Translations under genes and position numbers: made by a program
Shown: positions 48,930 through 61,240 of the stretch, piece after piece
Numbering within the stretch: the stretch's first letter is position 1
How the letters are laid out: the number at the start of each line of letters is the position of its first letter
Notes under the pieces: generated by a model
What the model saw: the letters and a program-made list of their open reading frames with translations, nothing else
Databases searched by the model: none
What the model was told of the DNA's origin: nothing
Origin: Mytilus trossulus
Taxonomy: Eukaryota; Mollusca; Bivalvia; Mytilida; Mytilidae
Reading direction: 5' to 3'
DNA length: 64,000 bases
NCBI RefSeq assembly: GCF_036588685.1
Contig: NC_086386.1
Span: 45,059,878 to 45,123,877 of the forward strand

Positions 48930-49079
48930 GAATGACTGTAATATTTTTTCTGTCTATGAAGAAATAAAATAAAAAAAAATGGTGCACACCGTGTAACGCG
49001 TGTTGCGGGTTATTTAACAGTGTGCACCAAATTTTTTATGTTATTTCGAATAGACAGAAAAAAATATTACAGTTATTTC
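48930..49079. mobile_element. Palindromic MITE-like hairpin in duplication unit 1
   Basis: Arms of about 60 bp (TGACTGTAATATTTTTTCTG ... GGTGCACAC and complement) around a 30-bp CpG-rich loop (GTAACGCGTGTTGCGGG). Confidence 0.75.
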
Positions 49080-49224
49080 TTATAATTTAATTCTAAATTC
49101 CATTTTAAACGTAGAAAATCATGAAAAACGTTGAAGTTTATGGGCTGATGAAAATTAAAGTCAGCCAATCAGAAGACGCGTTTCATCCAAAATTTAATTA
49201 TTTGTTCATATTTGTCAATCAATC

Positions 49225-49710
49225 ATTACCTTAGCTGTATTTAGCAAAACAAAAATGAATATTTGGTCCTCAATGCTTTTTAACTTCGTACTTTATTTGA
49301 CCTTTTTGACAATTTTTGATTCGAGCGTCACTGATGAGTCTTTTGTAGACGAAACGCGCGTCTGTGAAAATATAAAATTTCAATACTGCAATCTATGATG
49401 AGTTTATTTACAACCACTGGGTCGAAGTCACAGCTGATTTCCAATTACCAAAGGGTATCACCAGCCAAGTAGTGGGCACTTCTGTGTTGACTTCTGTGTT
49501 GACTTGAGTTTTCATTGATATGTTCATAATTATAAATTAACTGTTAACAAAACCTTAAACTCAGGAATAGATTACTTGAGCTGTATTTGACAAAACTTTT
49601 AGGAATTTTTGGTCCTCAATGGTCTTCAACTTCGTACTTTATTCGAGCGTCACTGTTTTGTCTCGCGAAAATGTAAAAATTCAATCCTGGTATCTATGAT
49701 GATTTATTTA
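49225..49710 (-). repeat. R2 repeat copy
   Basis: Contains GATTCGAGCGTCACTGATG, GACGAAACGCGCGTCTG, and a second truncated R2 piece at 49490-49700. Confidence 0.65.
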
Positions 49711-49950
49711 TTTTCATATAAAAGGTATTTATAAGGTTACGATCCAACTGTTTGATATTCTACATATAAGTCTTTCTGCTTTTATTTTTTTCTATAACAA
49801 AATCCGCAGTCAATCTGTAGATATGAAAATTACACTTTGAATTTTTCTTCCATCAGAAGTAATTTTATGGGGTGTACTTTCATCAGGTACAGTCGCTCAA
49901 ACCAAAATACTTCAAAGCAAGGGATAAATAAAAACGTAGAAAAATTGAGA

Positions 49951-50157
49951 GGTATTGTGGATTCATTAATATTCGTTGGATACCAATTTTCATGGATTTC
50001 GTGGGTATAGGTAAACCACGAAATTAAATGTTCAACGAATGACAAATTTTCCATTGGCTTGTATGCAATACCACGAAATTAAATATCCACGAACATGTAA
50101 TTTTTCTTTAATCCACAACAAATGGTACCCACGAAAATAAATGAATCCACAGTAACC
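49951..50157. mobile_element. MITE-like repeat with terminal inverted repeats
   Basis: Starts with a TGTGGATTCATTAATATTCG end and finishes with the near-complement CGAAAATAAATGAATCCACA; internal ACGAAATTAAAT blocks. 207 bp, noncoding. Confidence 0.7.
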
Positions 50158-50404
50158 AGAAAATATCTCTGTCGACTTTGTTTGATAGAGTTAGGACCTT
50201 AGTTTTCCAAAATTTATCAATATATGAATAATTAAAAGTCGCGCTAATTCGATAGATTTAATTGTGAATATAACATTTAAATATATGTATAAGGACAGAG
50301 AAATAAAACAATAGAAGAGTCTGATAACATAACGGACCACATCAAACTAAGTATGATATCCCGCGACTTTGATGACATGCAAATCTTTTATATTGACTTG
50401 ATAT

Positions 50405-50626
50405 TGAGTGATTGATTGTTGGTGTTCCGCCGCCACTTTTAAGCGCATGTAATAGGCTCTTGCGTGGCGGTCAGTATTTATTGGTGAGGGAAGCAGGCGT
50501 GCCCGGAGAAAAGCACCGATCTTTGATAGGAAAACGGACAATCCTAGTCAATTTAGATTGGAGTCGAATGTACCTGCACGAGCGTGGTTCGAACTTACAA
50601 CCTCAGTGTTGACGGGCTAGTGATTA
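50405..50626 (-). mobile_element. MetaSINE-like SINE
   Basis: Minus strand: tRNA-like head with GTTCGAACC B box, central body, then a block with CTCACCAATAAATACTG, GACCGCCACGC and a GGCGGAACACCAACAATCAA tail. The CACCAATAAA...CCGCCACG core is typical of the MetaSINE superfamily found in molluscs and other animals. Inserted in duplication unit 1 only. Confidence 0.75.
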
Positions 50627-51049
50627 AAATAGAAAAAACTCAAACACTTGAACACCGAGGACCCTATTAATTTGATAAGCTCCATATTCATGTACAATGT
50701 AGTTTGTTTAGGTTTCTATATTTCTTCTGCTCGTTAATCGACCCAAGGCTTAGAATACAATGTATGTACCTCTGTTGAACCTATTTCTTTCTTTAAGTAT
50801 TGATCCTGACGGTTTTGATTTAGTTTTAATTACGTCCTTGGTCAATTTTGAATATATTTAATTTCAGGTCGTAATTAGATTAATACGCTGAGTCTAAATC
50901 ACGACACCCTAATCATAGATCTAGAGCTGCATGCTGTTTCTAACAGTTATAATTGTTTTAAAATAATTACCTAAATCGATTGAATAAATTTTCGACGAAA
51001 TCTTGATTTTTCAAAGTGTCATATACCATAGTATAGTCCTTTAACTTTG

Positions 51050-51180
51050 ATTCTTATGATACGCGTTTCGTCTACATAAGACTCATCAGTGACGCTCATA
51101 TCAAAATATTTATAAAGCCAAACAAGTACAAAGTTGAAGAGCATTGAGGATTCAAAATTCCAAAAAGTTGTGGCAATAGA
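51050..51180 (+). repeat. R2 repeat copy
   Basis: ACGCGTTTCGTCTACATAAG and TCAGTGACGCTCATATC blocks. Confidence 0.65.
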
Positions 51181-51249
51181 TATACAAGATATATCCGAGA
51201 GGTGCAACATAAACGATGAAGTCGATCCTTTATTCAGAGACCTTGAATT

Positions 51250-51470
51250 TCATAAATAAAGGCAACAGTAGTATACCGCTGTTCAAAACTCATACATCCA
51301 TGGACAAAAAACAAAATCGGGGTAACAAACTAAAACCGAGGGAAACGCAGTTAATATAAGAGGAGAACAACGACACAACACCGAAACGCAACACACACAG
51401 AAACGGACCAAGCAACAGACAAAACACCACGAGAATAACAAATATAACATCAAAACCAAATACATGTATT
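51250..51470 (+). repeat. R3 repeat copy
   Basis: AGTATACCGCTGTTCAAAACT and ACCGAGGGAAACGCAG. Confidence 0.7.
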
Positions 51471-51869
51471 TGGGATAGACAAACACATATAACTACAACC
51501 ATGCCAAATTTGGGACTTTTATCATCAAACCCACAATTTTTTCATCAATCTGCCGGACTATCACGTTATATAGGACGTCCATCAATCAAATCTTAAGTTT
51601 CCATTATTCAAAATAACTAAATTGGACAACCCTCTTGGTGTATTTTCGGTCCACTCTTGGGCCACATAATTTGAGATAAGCATTACCTTTATGTGTTTGA
51701 GCTTCGAATTTTGCCATTTGATTAGGGACTATCCGTTTTGAATTTTCCTCGGAGTTCAGTATTTATGTGATTTTACTTTTTATATCTATAGTATATTAGC
51801 TATTGGAACATGCACGTCATGGTGAAATGTTTTTATATGGTTGCATTCAAACTGAATATCCCCTATTAA

Positions 51870-52130
51870 TAATAAAGACAGCAGTACAATATCGGTGTTC
51901 AAAGGTCATACATCAATTTATAGAAAATAAATCCCCAAAAAAGTTACAAACTAAAATCGAGGGAAGCACACCAACTAAAAGAGAAAAAAAAAGGAACAAC
52001 AGGAACACTGAAGTGCAATCAACACAAACAAACGCCCACCTATACATAAAAACGAACTATTTGATAACAACTACCATATTCTTGACTTGATACAGAACAG
52101 TTTCAGTTCAAAATGGTGGATTGGACCATG
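51870..52130 (+). repeat. R3 repeat copy between the duplication units' conserved blocks
   Basis: More diverged copy with ATACATCAATTTATAG and the final AAAATGGTGGATTGGACC. Confidence 0.6.
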
Positions 52131-53249
52131 TTTAATATTTTAAATATGTCGTATACACAAATCAAAATATGTTTTAACATGCTCTTAAAGTGAAGTAGAT
52201 GCCCATAACACTGATTTTACATTTCAAAAGAAATGTGCGAATTCCTGCAACAAATGGTCATTTTTTTTCATTTGATGTTTTTCTATTTACACTCTGTTTG
52301 AAATATATTTAAACCCTTATGACAATACAGCTGAAGTATTATTCGCGTTTTATAATATATCAAACATTACCGAGTTATGAATAAAAAAAGGTTTTTAGCT
52401 GCTTGTCATTTTGCCTTTGTAATTAGAATTAATACAACAGGACTGATTGTTAAAACTATTTTTCTCGACCGATAATATACTTTTTTTATACTTATTTTTT
52501 TTCAGGTTTGTCAAAAATACTCCCATATTTGTTTGTAATAATCATGAAAACTATTGTAATTGTATATGTGTTTTAAATGATTTTCTTGCCTTGCAGATAC
52601 TTATTTCTGTATGAATCTTTTTATCTATTTATCCATAAACTGGAAATATCATTAGTAATGCCCATTGCACATTTACAAGAAATAAATAGAGATAAAAAAA
52701 TATAGGGCCTTGAAATTGATAAAACAAGAATTGATTAAATGATTTCTTCTCTCTTCTGTAGCTACAACGTATCTATCTGTTCTTTTTAGTGATAATTATA
52801 TAATCCATTAAATACCAGAGGTCAAACTTAAGGCTTTCCTTTAAAATATATTAGCTGAAAACGGGTATTCTATTGATTTTAATGAAATTGGATTGGAAAA
52901 ATCTCATCTGGACAAAATTATTGAAGTTTTTGTATTAAATCAAATGAAAATTCCAATTTATAGTTAACAATTAACTGTAAACTATTAGTTTATATTTGAC
53001 AATCAATTACTTGCGTATGAAGTATATCTATATGGTTAAGATCAAACTATTTCATGTTCTTCTGATATTCTACACATAAGTCCTTCTCCTTTTAACTTTT
53101 TTTCAGTTTTGTCAAATAAATCCACATTATTTGTAAAAAGGCCAGTAAAAGTAACACTTGCATCGACCCTTACATCGTGTATATGATGCGAATAGTAAAA
53201 CAAATATTGGATGATATTGTTTCTCTGTAATTTTTCCTCTTAAGATTAT

Positions 53250-53560
53250 CAATAAACTCATCATAGATACCAGGATAGAAATTATGTACACATGCCAGAC
53301 ACGCGTTTTGTCTACAAAAGACTTATCAGTGACGCTCGAATTAAAATTGTAAAAAAGACCAAATAAAGAACGAAGTTGAAGAGCTTTGTGGACCAAAAAT
53401 TCCTAAAAGGTGTGCCAAATACAGCTGAGGTAATTTACTCCTGAGGTAGAAAAGCCTTAGTATTTCAAATTAGTTAAAATATCAATGATAATTCAAGTCA
53501 ACACAGAAGTGCTGACTACTTGGCTATTTATAATTATGAACATATCAAGAATCAGATTCA
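53250..53560 (+). repeat. R2 repeat copy
   Basis: CATGCCAGACACGCGTTTTG and GACTTATCAGTGACGCTCG, reaching the AGTCAACACAGAAGTGCTG block. Confidence 0.65.
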
Positions 53561-54551
53561 ATATTTTATTAAAGTTTCGCCACTTGCAATACATAAATAT
53601 ACATTACATGCAGAGTATATACACAACCATATCATAAAAATTAGTGTTTTTCAATGAATCAAGAATAGAGAACCATAAGAATACATCCATAATAGAAAGG
53701 AAAATTGAAAAAAAATCTAACAGCAAGACTGAGCAACTTTTAGATCTGAGATATAATTTCAGCTGTAATACTTATTTTTGAATATTTGGAGCTTATTATT
53801 AATGTAAGATAATGCACCACTAAATACGATATCGTTCTTATATTTAATTCACAGACACCAGAGATATATTGATGTAAATATTTGTATTTAGTTACAAAAA
53901 TATTAAATGTGAAAAATACTGATTTGTTTTGAATAATGAAAAATAATACATAAGAATAGCTTTGCTTGTAAATATAACGTTTAGATACATGTATAAGGAC
54001 AGAGAAATAAAACAAAAAGAAATCTGAAAATTTAACAACAACATGATATCCACCTATAAGTACGATATCACGCGACATGATAATCCTCCATGTATAAACT
54101 TGATAACTATACATGTACAATGTAATTCGTTTAGGTCTCTATTTTTCTTGTTCTCCTTAATCGATCCCAGTTTTAACATACAATGTATGTACCTCTGTTG
54201 AACCTATTTCTTTCTTTAAGTATTGATCCTGGCGGTTTTGATTTAGTTTTAATTACGTCCCTGGTCAATTTTGAATATAATTAATTTTCTGGTCGTCGAC
54301 CTGTTGACTTTATTGAAAAATTGGCAACAAGTACTGTAATTAATCTTAATTTCACAATTCCTTTAATTAGATTAATACGCTGTGTCTAAATTGCAATACC
54401 TTTATCATAGATTTAGAGCTGCGTATTGTTTATATCAATTATAATTGTATTAAAAAACTTTTCAAATCGGTTGAAAAAATACATTCTTGATTTTTCAAAG
54501 TGTCATATACAGTATATTCTTTGAACTGTTGATGCAAGATGCAAGATACAT

Positions 54552-54704
54552 AGACAATAACTGTGTATTGTATTTAAATATCAGCTGTATTTGAACGAGG
54601 CTAGGAAACAAGTTGTATGCGAGCTTTTAGCGAGCTATTACACCTGATTCGAGCCGAGTACAAATACAACTGATATCTAAAGACAATAAACAGTTATTGT
54701 CTTT
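54552..54704. mobile_element. Palindromic MITE-like element in duplication unit 2
   Basis: Arms of about 43 bp: AGACAATAACTGTGTATTGT ... TCAGCTGTATTTG at the left and the complement at the right. The spacer contains GAGCTTTTAGCGAGCTATTA. Confidence 0.7.
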
Positions 54705-56272
54705 ATCCTGCAAAATTCTGTACATTATTTGTGTTTTGAAAGACACTAAAACACATGGTTTGCATTTATTTTCGATTTGAAATCACTTGAGGCCCAAGTA
54801 GTAATACGATTCAGTATTCACACATTCAGCCGAAGACGGGTTCGAAAAAATAGAATCTCGAACGGTCAACAATAATACATCGCTCAAGGTGAATAATTAT
54901 CTATTTTAACATAACAAATAATTTCAGCAATAAAAACAAATAACAAAACATTGTCCATTTTGAAACATGAGTGTACGAGTTGTCCTATGCTTCAGACTCG
55001 ACATTTACTAAACATGCATGCTGAAATTCTGTATATTATACAGATACAGCATATCGATATGTGTAGGTCTGTATCTGTATAGTAGCACACCCAATTGTAG
55101 GATAATTGTGAGAGATTAGACATGAATGATGATGTCGAATCCTTATACTTAGCACTTATATCAAACATATATTCCTACTTCATTTTTGCCTAACAAAAGT
55201 CATACTTTGTTTTTCTATTTGCACCAAATGAAATAATGTTTAAACTCTTATGAAAAGACAGCTGAGGTATTACTGGCGTTTAAAAATATGTCAAACTTTA
55301 CCGATCAACGATCAAAGAAATTTTTAAGCTGCATGACCCTTTGCCTTTGTTGTTGAAATTAATTCACCAGGATTAGATTGATTCTCATGAAATTGTTAAG
55401 TCATTTTCACTTGACCCATAATATACTTCTGTTTGTATACTTTTGAGCAAATAAAATCATTGCAATGGATAGTTTATGTTAACTCTATAATCCAATTAAT
55501 TCTCTAAAGTACAGTATTTCACTTTCAAATTTTATTACAAACATTCATAAAAGTTAGAAGTACAAACTGATTGCAAAGTTTACGTATTGAGCAAAACACT
55601 AAAGTTATTGGAACACTTTTCAGACATTCTAATATGATATCAAATTGCTTTTATATGAACCAATGAGCGTAAAGCAAATAAGTAATTTCGATTTCCGTTT
55701 TAGAAATATTTGTTCAAGTCAGGATATTCTAGGTTAAAGAATAAAGGGTTTAACGTTTATCTTATTAAATGCTCATATTATGCAACACAAATGATAAAAA
55801 CAACAGTTTTGCAATAACTTAAACATGTCTTGTTTGACTTTTATTGTTAGCATAATATTCGATATTAAACCGTGTTTTTGTTGGTAATCTTTTCTTTGAA
55901 ATTTGTATGGATTACCGATTTTTCTTAAGAAAAAAAAAGACACTACATAAGTAAAAACTTATAAGACAAAAAAAATGACTTCACCACTACCAACAAGAAA
56001 TATGACGAATAGTTAAACTACAGTCTAAAAACGGTATCATCTAAGAGTACTTATACTTGTCTTGACAAGTCAGCAAGATGAAAATCAAACGACGCACATC
56101 TCCAGAATTACCTTGCTTTTAACAGAAAGACCAAACCTGTTCGAGAGGTTTCATTTTTCGTTTGCAACTGACTCTTATCTCCCGGAGTGATTATTTCACG
56201 CGATGACATATTGTCATTATTATTTGAATCGCGTAATTAGAGAAAATAACCACTCGAAAAGATTTTATAGTG

Positions 56273-56433
56273 TTAATTACTTCTGATTGAGTTAAGGTTT
56301 TGTAAAAAGTATTTTCTAATGCTTTCTTGGATGATACTCATAAAAACTGCAATTGTGTTCTCTTTTTTCATGAATTTATTATCAAATACAAGTTCGTTCA
56401 GAAATACAACATCTTCTAACAGACTAAGAGTAC
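56273..56433 (-). CDS. Gene E: last exon, unidentified protein
   Basis: A strong acceptor (TTTTTTTTCGCAG) is followed by 161 nt, phase 1, encoding TLSLLEDVVFLNELVF, then KENTIAVFMSIIQESIRKY, ending with a TAA at 56273-56275. The sequence looks like a helical protein C-terminus. Frame and phase agree with the exon at 58295-58361. The intron between them contains a gene C exon on the other strand, which is unusual. Upstream exons were not found. Confidence 0.5.
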
Positions 56434-56964
56434 CTGCGAAAAAAAAATGCGACACATTAAAATTTAAGTAGAGGTAGAAGGACTTTTTGAAAAATAACCC
56501 CCTTGAGCAATTTATATTGGTTTTATTTTCCATTTCTTTAGTGTTACTCAAATACACTGAAGCCTCATACACCTTTTTATTCTCACTACTAGCTTTTTTT
56601 AATGGGTTTCAGATTATTTATTTGCTATATTGTGGGTTTTGCTTGTTGGTTTGTTTTGGTTTTCAAAAGGAGATTGATTCAATCAATAAATTCGTGACAT
56701 TTTAATAAATAAGTTCAATACATTTTCATCAGCACCAATTTTTCAACCCAAGTTCAATATGATATGACAACAAAAGATTGTATTGATTACTGTATATTAA
56801 ATATAATTTATGATCTTAAATAAATGTTGAAAAAAAATTTGCACTTTAAATACTTAATGCCATTTTAATCTAGTAGCCAATACTACGACAATGCCATTAA
56901 CATACGGATAGTGTTGTGATTAAAATGTACCGTTATAAAGGTGTACAAATCAATTTAAAACACC

Positions 56965-57160
56965 TGCGTACCCTTCCGGAGTACCTGATATGACCCACAG
57001 TTTTGATGGGGTACGTGTTGCTTAGTCTTTATTTTCTTGTGTCCTTTATACTATTATTTGTCTATTTGCCTTTTAATTTTAAAGTCATATGGCGTTGTCA
57101 GTTTATTTTCGATCAATGAGTTTGAATGGCCCTCTGGTATCTTTCGCGCCCTTGTAAATA
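56965..57160 (+). repeat. R1 repeat copy
   Basis: CCTTCCGGAGTACCTGATATG, TGGGGTACGTGTTGCTTAG, and the GGCGTTGTCAGTTTATTTTC core. Confidence 0.7.
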
Positions 57161-57214
57161 AAAGAATATTTCTCTCTCATGCTAAGGTATGAATCTTTGT
57201 ACGGTTTATTTGGT

Positions 57215-57330
57215 TGATCACTCCTTCAACGTTGGTAATATGTTTTTGATTTTCAAATCTGTTGGTCTCGATCATCACTGAAGAGGCAATAGTTGTCAAA
57301 ATGCGCATCTGATACATCTTTACTAGTATA
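57215..57330 (+). repeat. R11 repeat copy
   Basis: Contains TGTTGGTCTCGATCATCACTG and ATGCGCATCTGATACATC, complementary to 41885-42055. Confidence 0.45.
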
Positions 57331-57495
57331 TGATAATACTAATTCATATACCAGAACGAGAAAGAACTTAACAGAGTAATTACATGTTTCATGTGTTTCA
57401 CATTTCATAACCCTTCATTTTCGTCATGTCTTTGAGAACCATACAATTAATGTTAGTTTTTTGCCATTTTTGTACTTCAATTTCTTCTATTTTAG

Positions 57496-57541
57496 GTTGG
57501 TAATCCAATGTCAGAACCGTTCGGTCAGTTTGCAGACCGAG
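57496..57541 (+). CDS. Gene C: short linker exon before the transmembrane exon
   Basis: A pyrimidine-rich acceptor (TTTCTTCTATTTTAG) and a GTAAGT donor bracket 46 nt. In phase 0 to 1 they encode VGNPMSEPFGQFADR and leave a G that completes an Asp codon at the next exon. The arrangement (short phase 0-1 stalk exon, then a transmembrane exon) equals exons 8 and 9 of genes A and B. A second open frame exists across the exon, so the frame rests on phase agreement. No upstream exons were found on this strand. Confidence 0.55.
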
Positions 57542-57590
57542 GTAAGTAAATACACAAAAAAAAACCCAACAGGATTAATGATAAAAAAAT

Positions 57591-57610
57591 GGGGGGGGGG
57601 GGGGGGGGGG
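57591..57610 (+). repeat. Poly-G run of 20
   Basis: Uninterrupted G tract 50 bases past the gene C linker exon donor; the exact length may be affected by sequencing. Confidence 0.9.
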
Positions 57611-58294
57611 TTGGAAATCAATATAAATAAATTCAAGAATAGAATTTTAATCAAATCTGTGACATTTTATAAAAAATAAAGTACTTGTTCGTTAGCTCAT
57701 GAGTAAAAGACAACACGCAGTACATATATTTTTATTATTTTACTGTGTATATAAAAATCAAGCTGAAATGTCAAACTAAGTTTGGTTTAAGTCGCAACTT
57801 GATTAATATGGTGATGTTTCCAAATTTTCAACGAAAGTTCTAGATTGTTTTTAAGTGAATGATATATAAAACAAATATAAAAGATGCACTCGATTGGTTT
57901 TCGAATATAAAAGATTAAAGCTTAAACATGACGAAACAGAAATAATATCCACTGATGCCTCTTTGAAGAATTTCCGACACCATCACGTTAAAAATTATTA
58001 ATACATGGTTTTATATATAAAAAAATACTCATAATGATGCGTAACTATCAAAACAATAATAATAAAAAAGATCAAGATAAAAACAAGAGAATTGCACCTC
58101 AACACATTGTGCTAATAATAGTCGTGCAACAACATGTTTGATAACTGATTGGGGCATTTCTTTGAAGTCTGAACTTCGGTGTACTGACTGGTTGGAGCTA
58201 AAGCCAGTCCCAATATAAAAGATACCCGAATAACGTCAGACCGATCTCGAACGAATTAATAGAGAGTGATGAAACTTTCAGCTGGAATATTTAC

Positions 58295-58361
58295 CGTTTT
58301 GAGCTTTCTTAATCTTATCATTAACTACAACATAGCTGTATGGTGTTGAAGTAAAAAAGAG
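58295..58361 (-). CDS. Gene E: penultimate exon, unidentified protein
   Basis: A very long pyrimidine tract ends in TTTTGTTTTAG, followed by 67 nt (phase 0 to 1) encoding LFFTSTPYSYVVVNDKIKKA and two more residues, up to a GTAAAT donor. The G left over joins the next exon in frame. I do not recognise the family. An alternative acceptor 26 bases downstream (CCATACAG) would shorten the exon. On the opposite strand a signal-peptide-like ORF overlaps (see rejected items). Confidence 0.5.
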
Positions 58362-59343
58362 CTAAAACAAAACAAAAAAGAAAGAAGAAATTATAATTAA
58401 AATGTTCCTTTGATCCGGACACGGATTTTTATTCTTTTTGTTTTATTCATTTCAATATTGCAATGTAGTCAAATTTAGATCCCAATTGTCAAATTTGCCA
58501 TACAGTTCTGATACACAGCCAATTAAAAGCAAATGTAACTGCTTTTAACCTCATTATCCTAAGTATGACACCTCTTTATTTTTTATTTTTAAAATATTTT
58601 TCATTTATTAAACTATTCACAGTATAAAAAAAATTGAATTATAGCACGTTTTTTTGGATAGGTTCTGTTACATAAACATGGTTACCCATATGAAAGGTAA
58701 GGTGTTTGCACATGCAGATTTTGTTTCGTATGCCTTGTTTTATTTTGTTGTTTTGTTTTATTTGTCTTGCTTTGAATTTTTTTTTAATTTTTTTTTATGG
58801 AGATTGATTTTTGTATTTTGGTATTTAGATCACAATTATTTTACTTTTAATTTTAAAGTGAAACATTTAGCTTATATAGTCTTTATGTATATTATACAAA
58901 TAGCACACAAGAAAGGATTATTTACACAAATAGTCATTCGCACTAGACAGTATTCATTTCAACAATCAGTATTGATTTTAATGTTCCTACTCATCAGTTT
59001 TTGTTAATGCGTCTAGACGGACATACTGTTCACTTGATGTTGAGAGGTAAATAACAGCTACTGAACAATCTGCATATGGAGTAAAATGACTGTTTCAGTT
59101 TAAAAAATAGTTTACTCGTGACACTCATGCACTTTAGAACCAATTAAAGACATCAATGATCAACCGATGTTCAAATTTAATGAATCAATTGAGAACATCG
59201 AAATAAAGGGGGAAAAATCGCACGAAATGTCGGATGCAACAATCGGGAATAGATCACGTTCGATAAAGTAACAAATATGATGCCTATTTTATTTTCTGAA
59301 TAATACGATAAGATTTCATTAGCCAGTGAGTTAGAACACAACT

Positions 59344-61240
59344 TATATAGAGGATGGCAAGGGGTTTAACTGTTATGCTGTTATGGGGCAATTTAATTCT
59401 TTGTTATCTGATATTTTGAGAATATATTTGCTATTAGCTGTTATTGTCTTATTCTTTGTTAGCTGTTATTGGGCTTTTAGTTTTTTTGTTATCTGTTATT
59501 GTGATAATGTATTTGCTGTTAAATGTTTAATATTGAACATTGGAATGTTAGCATTTTTTTGTTTGACAGTCAATATTCGGTATAAATTGAAGATCATTGG
59601 ACTTTGGGGTCTACCACTACTAATATGATTGTCCCGTATTCAGAGAAGGATTCCATTAACATATACCCATCACAGAAGTGAGGTCCAGAACAATTCAAGT
59701 ATATCTTATGATTATCCTTTGTAATAAATTCCATTTTTTATGAATGTGTATTTAGAATTATCTTAATTTTTTGTATGAGAATAATGTTCCTTGTTTTCCG
59801 TACGAACATATTAAATTACAACAATTCTTAATATGACAAGAAGGAAAACATATGGCCAGGAATTTCTGACAAAGATCACAGTTAAGGACTAGGTCCTAAC
59901 AACCACTTAACCTTTTATATAATATGGTACATAGACTCAGCTCTGTAATTCCTTTCAAAGCAGAACCAAATGCATTGTACAAAGAAAATTCCAATCATGT
60001 ACTTGGGTCCGAAGCTGCACATAACTCATTACAATGATTTATTTCGTTTCAAGCCATTGTTTCCCTACTAAACTATGTATTCTACTTACTAGTACACTTG
60101 GTACAATCAAAAACATCAGCTGATAAAAAAATGTTCAAATAAGGCCTTTGAAAATAGTGGAATAAATTGCTTTTAGAGTGTCAAAATTCGTTCGGAGTAC
60201 TTGGTAAATTGCATGCTTATAATTGGTGCTTTTGATTTTTCTACCCTATATACCACTTAACCTCATAGTCTTATAAAGAAAAATTCATTAAATGGTCATT
60301 TAGAAAAAGTCAGAATATTCAAACTCTTTTAGGTCATTTTTTTTAGCAACAAAGGGAGCTTCAGTCAATTTATATGAACAATACACCAACGTTTCATGAG
60401 AACTGCTGAAAGCATTTTTGAGTTATTTTTGAAAATTAGCAAATACCACCTTTTTCTAATGAATAAAATCCCTTAACTCAATAACATAAAATCGAAAATT
60501 GATAAAAATCGAAAGGGGGTTTACAACAATAGATATAAACATTTCAGCAAACTTTCATGAGAACTGCTGAAAACATTTTTTTGTGTTAATGTCTGAAAAC
60601 TGGAAAATCCCCCATTTTTAATTAATAAAACCTGTTAACTCGTAAACATAAAATCTAAAATTTATAAAAAAAAAGTGACCTCATGTTTATAGATATAAAC
60701 AACTCGCCAAAATTCCTTGCTTTGTGAAAACCTTTTTGAGATATTATCAGAAAACTGAAAAAAACACATTTTTATTGAATAAAAACCCATTACCCAGAAA
60801 CTTAAATTCGAAAATTTTTATAAAAAAAAAGAAAAAAGGGAGCTCACTTCAATAGATATAAACAATTTCCAAAAGTTTAATGCATATTGGTTAAAGAATT
60901 TTGGAGTTAATATCCGACATGTTGACAACAGACGGACAACATTATATCATAATACGTTCCGTAAACGAGCGTATAAAAAATATTATAATATATTGAGTAG
61001 TAATTTAAACACATTCTAGATATATAAATTAATGCTACTGAACAACATAGTCATAGAAAATGGAATGCTTTACAAAGGATTATATCCGTAATAATAAATA
61101 CTGATTTGTCAAAGACCGAATTATTTTATTATTTCATTTACTGTTATCTGTTTTTGTCCATTTCAATTCCTTGTTATCTGTTATGAGCCGAATCAATTTG
61201 CTGTTTTGCTGTTATTAGGACCCCTTGCCCCCTCTATATA
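59344..61240. mobile_element. 1.9-kb element with terminal inverted repeats
   Basis: Left end TATATAGAGGATGGCAAGGG, right end the near-complement CCCCTTGCCCCCTCTATATA, about 25 bp. The ends are followed by runs of CTGTTAT-type words. No transposase ORF is visible; the interior holds a tandem array (60310-60960). Likely a non-autonomous DNA element. Confidence 0.6.
60310..60960. repeat. Tandem array of about four 165-bp units
   Basis: Repeated blocks ATAGATATAAACA, TTTCATGAGAACTGCTGAAA and AACATAAAATC recur near 60360, 60525, 60690 and 60850. It ends with an ATAATACGTTCCGTAAACGA block. Confidence 0.65.

Larger units (their letters stand above)
48565..52500. repeat. Tandem segmental duplication, unit 1
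   Basis: Five blocks occur in the same order and orientation in unit 2: 48565-48925 (with 52625-52990), 49725-49800 (53025-53105), 50265-50360 (53970-54080), 50685-51025 (54110-54515) and 52255-52500 (55195-55435). Identity looks moderate. Unit-specific insertions (48930-49079, 49951-50157, 50405-50626) explain part of the length difference. Confidence 0.75.
52625..55435. repeat. Tandem segmental duplication, unit 2
   Basis: Second copy of the 48565-52500 unit; lacks the hairpin element and the MetaSINE of unit 1 and carries its own R2 copy (53250-53560) and palindromic element (54552-54704). No gene recognised in either unit. Confidence 0.75.
39956..56272. other. Gene-poor, repeat-rich stretch
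   Basis: No exon with convincing splice sites was found here; repeats, MITEs and a diverged tandem duplication are listed separately. The longer ORFs are short, AT-biased or fall in repeats. A Cys-rich open frame near 43.76-43.92 kb is the only candidate worth testing. The promoter of gene B should lie just above 39955; nothing clear is visible. Confidence 0.45.

Noticed and set aside
53740-54120. 126-codon minus-strand ORF
   Set aside because: AT-driven composition; it crosses a block of the segmental duplication that is not open in the other unit.
58270-58347. Plus-strand ORF starting MKLSAGIFTVLSFLNLI, like a signal peptide, with a TATAAAAG box upstream
   Set aside because: It ends after 25 codons, its only donors give a phase that does not fit the gene C transmembrane exon, and the opposite strand has a better-supported exon. 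It cannot be fully excluded.
58654-59007. 117-codon plus-strand ORF
   Set aside because: Composition (Phe, Leu, Tyr, Ile) follows the T-rich sequence; no domain or upstream signal.
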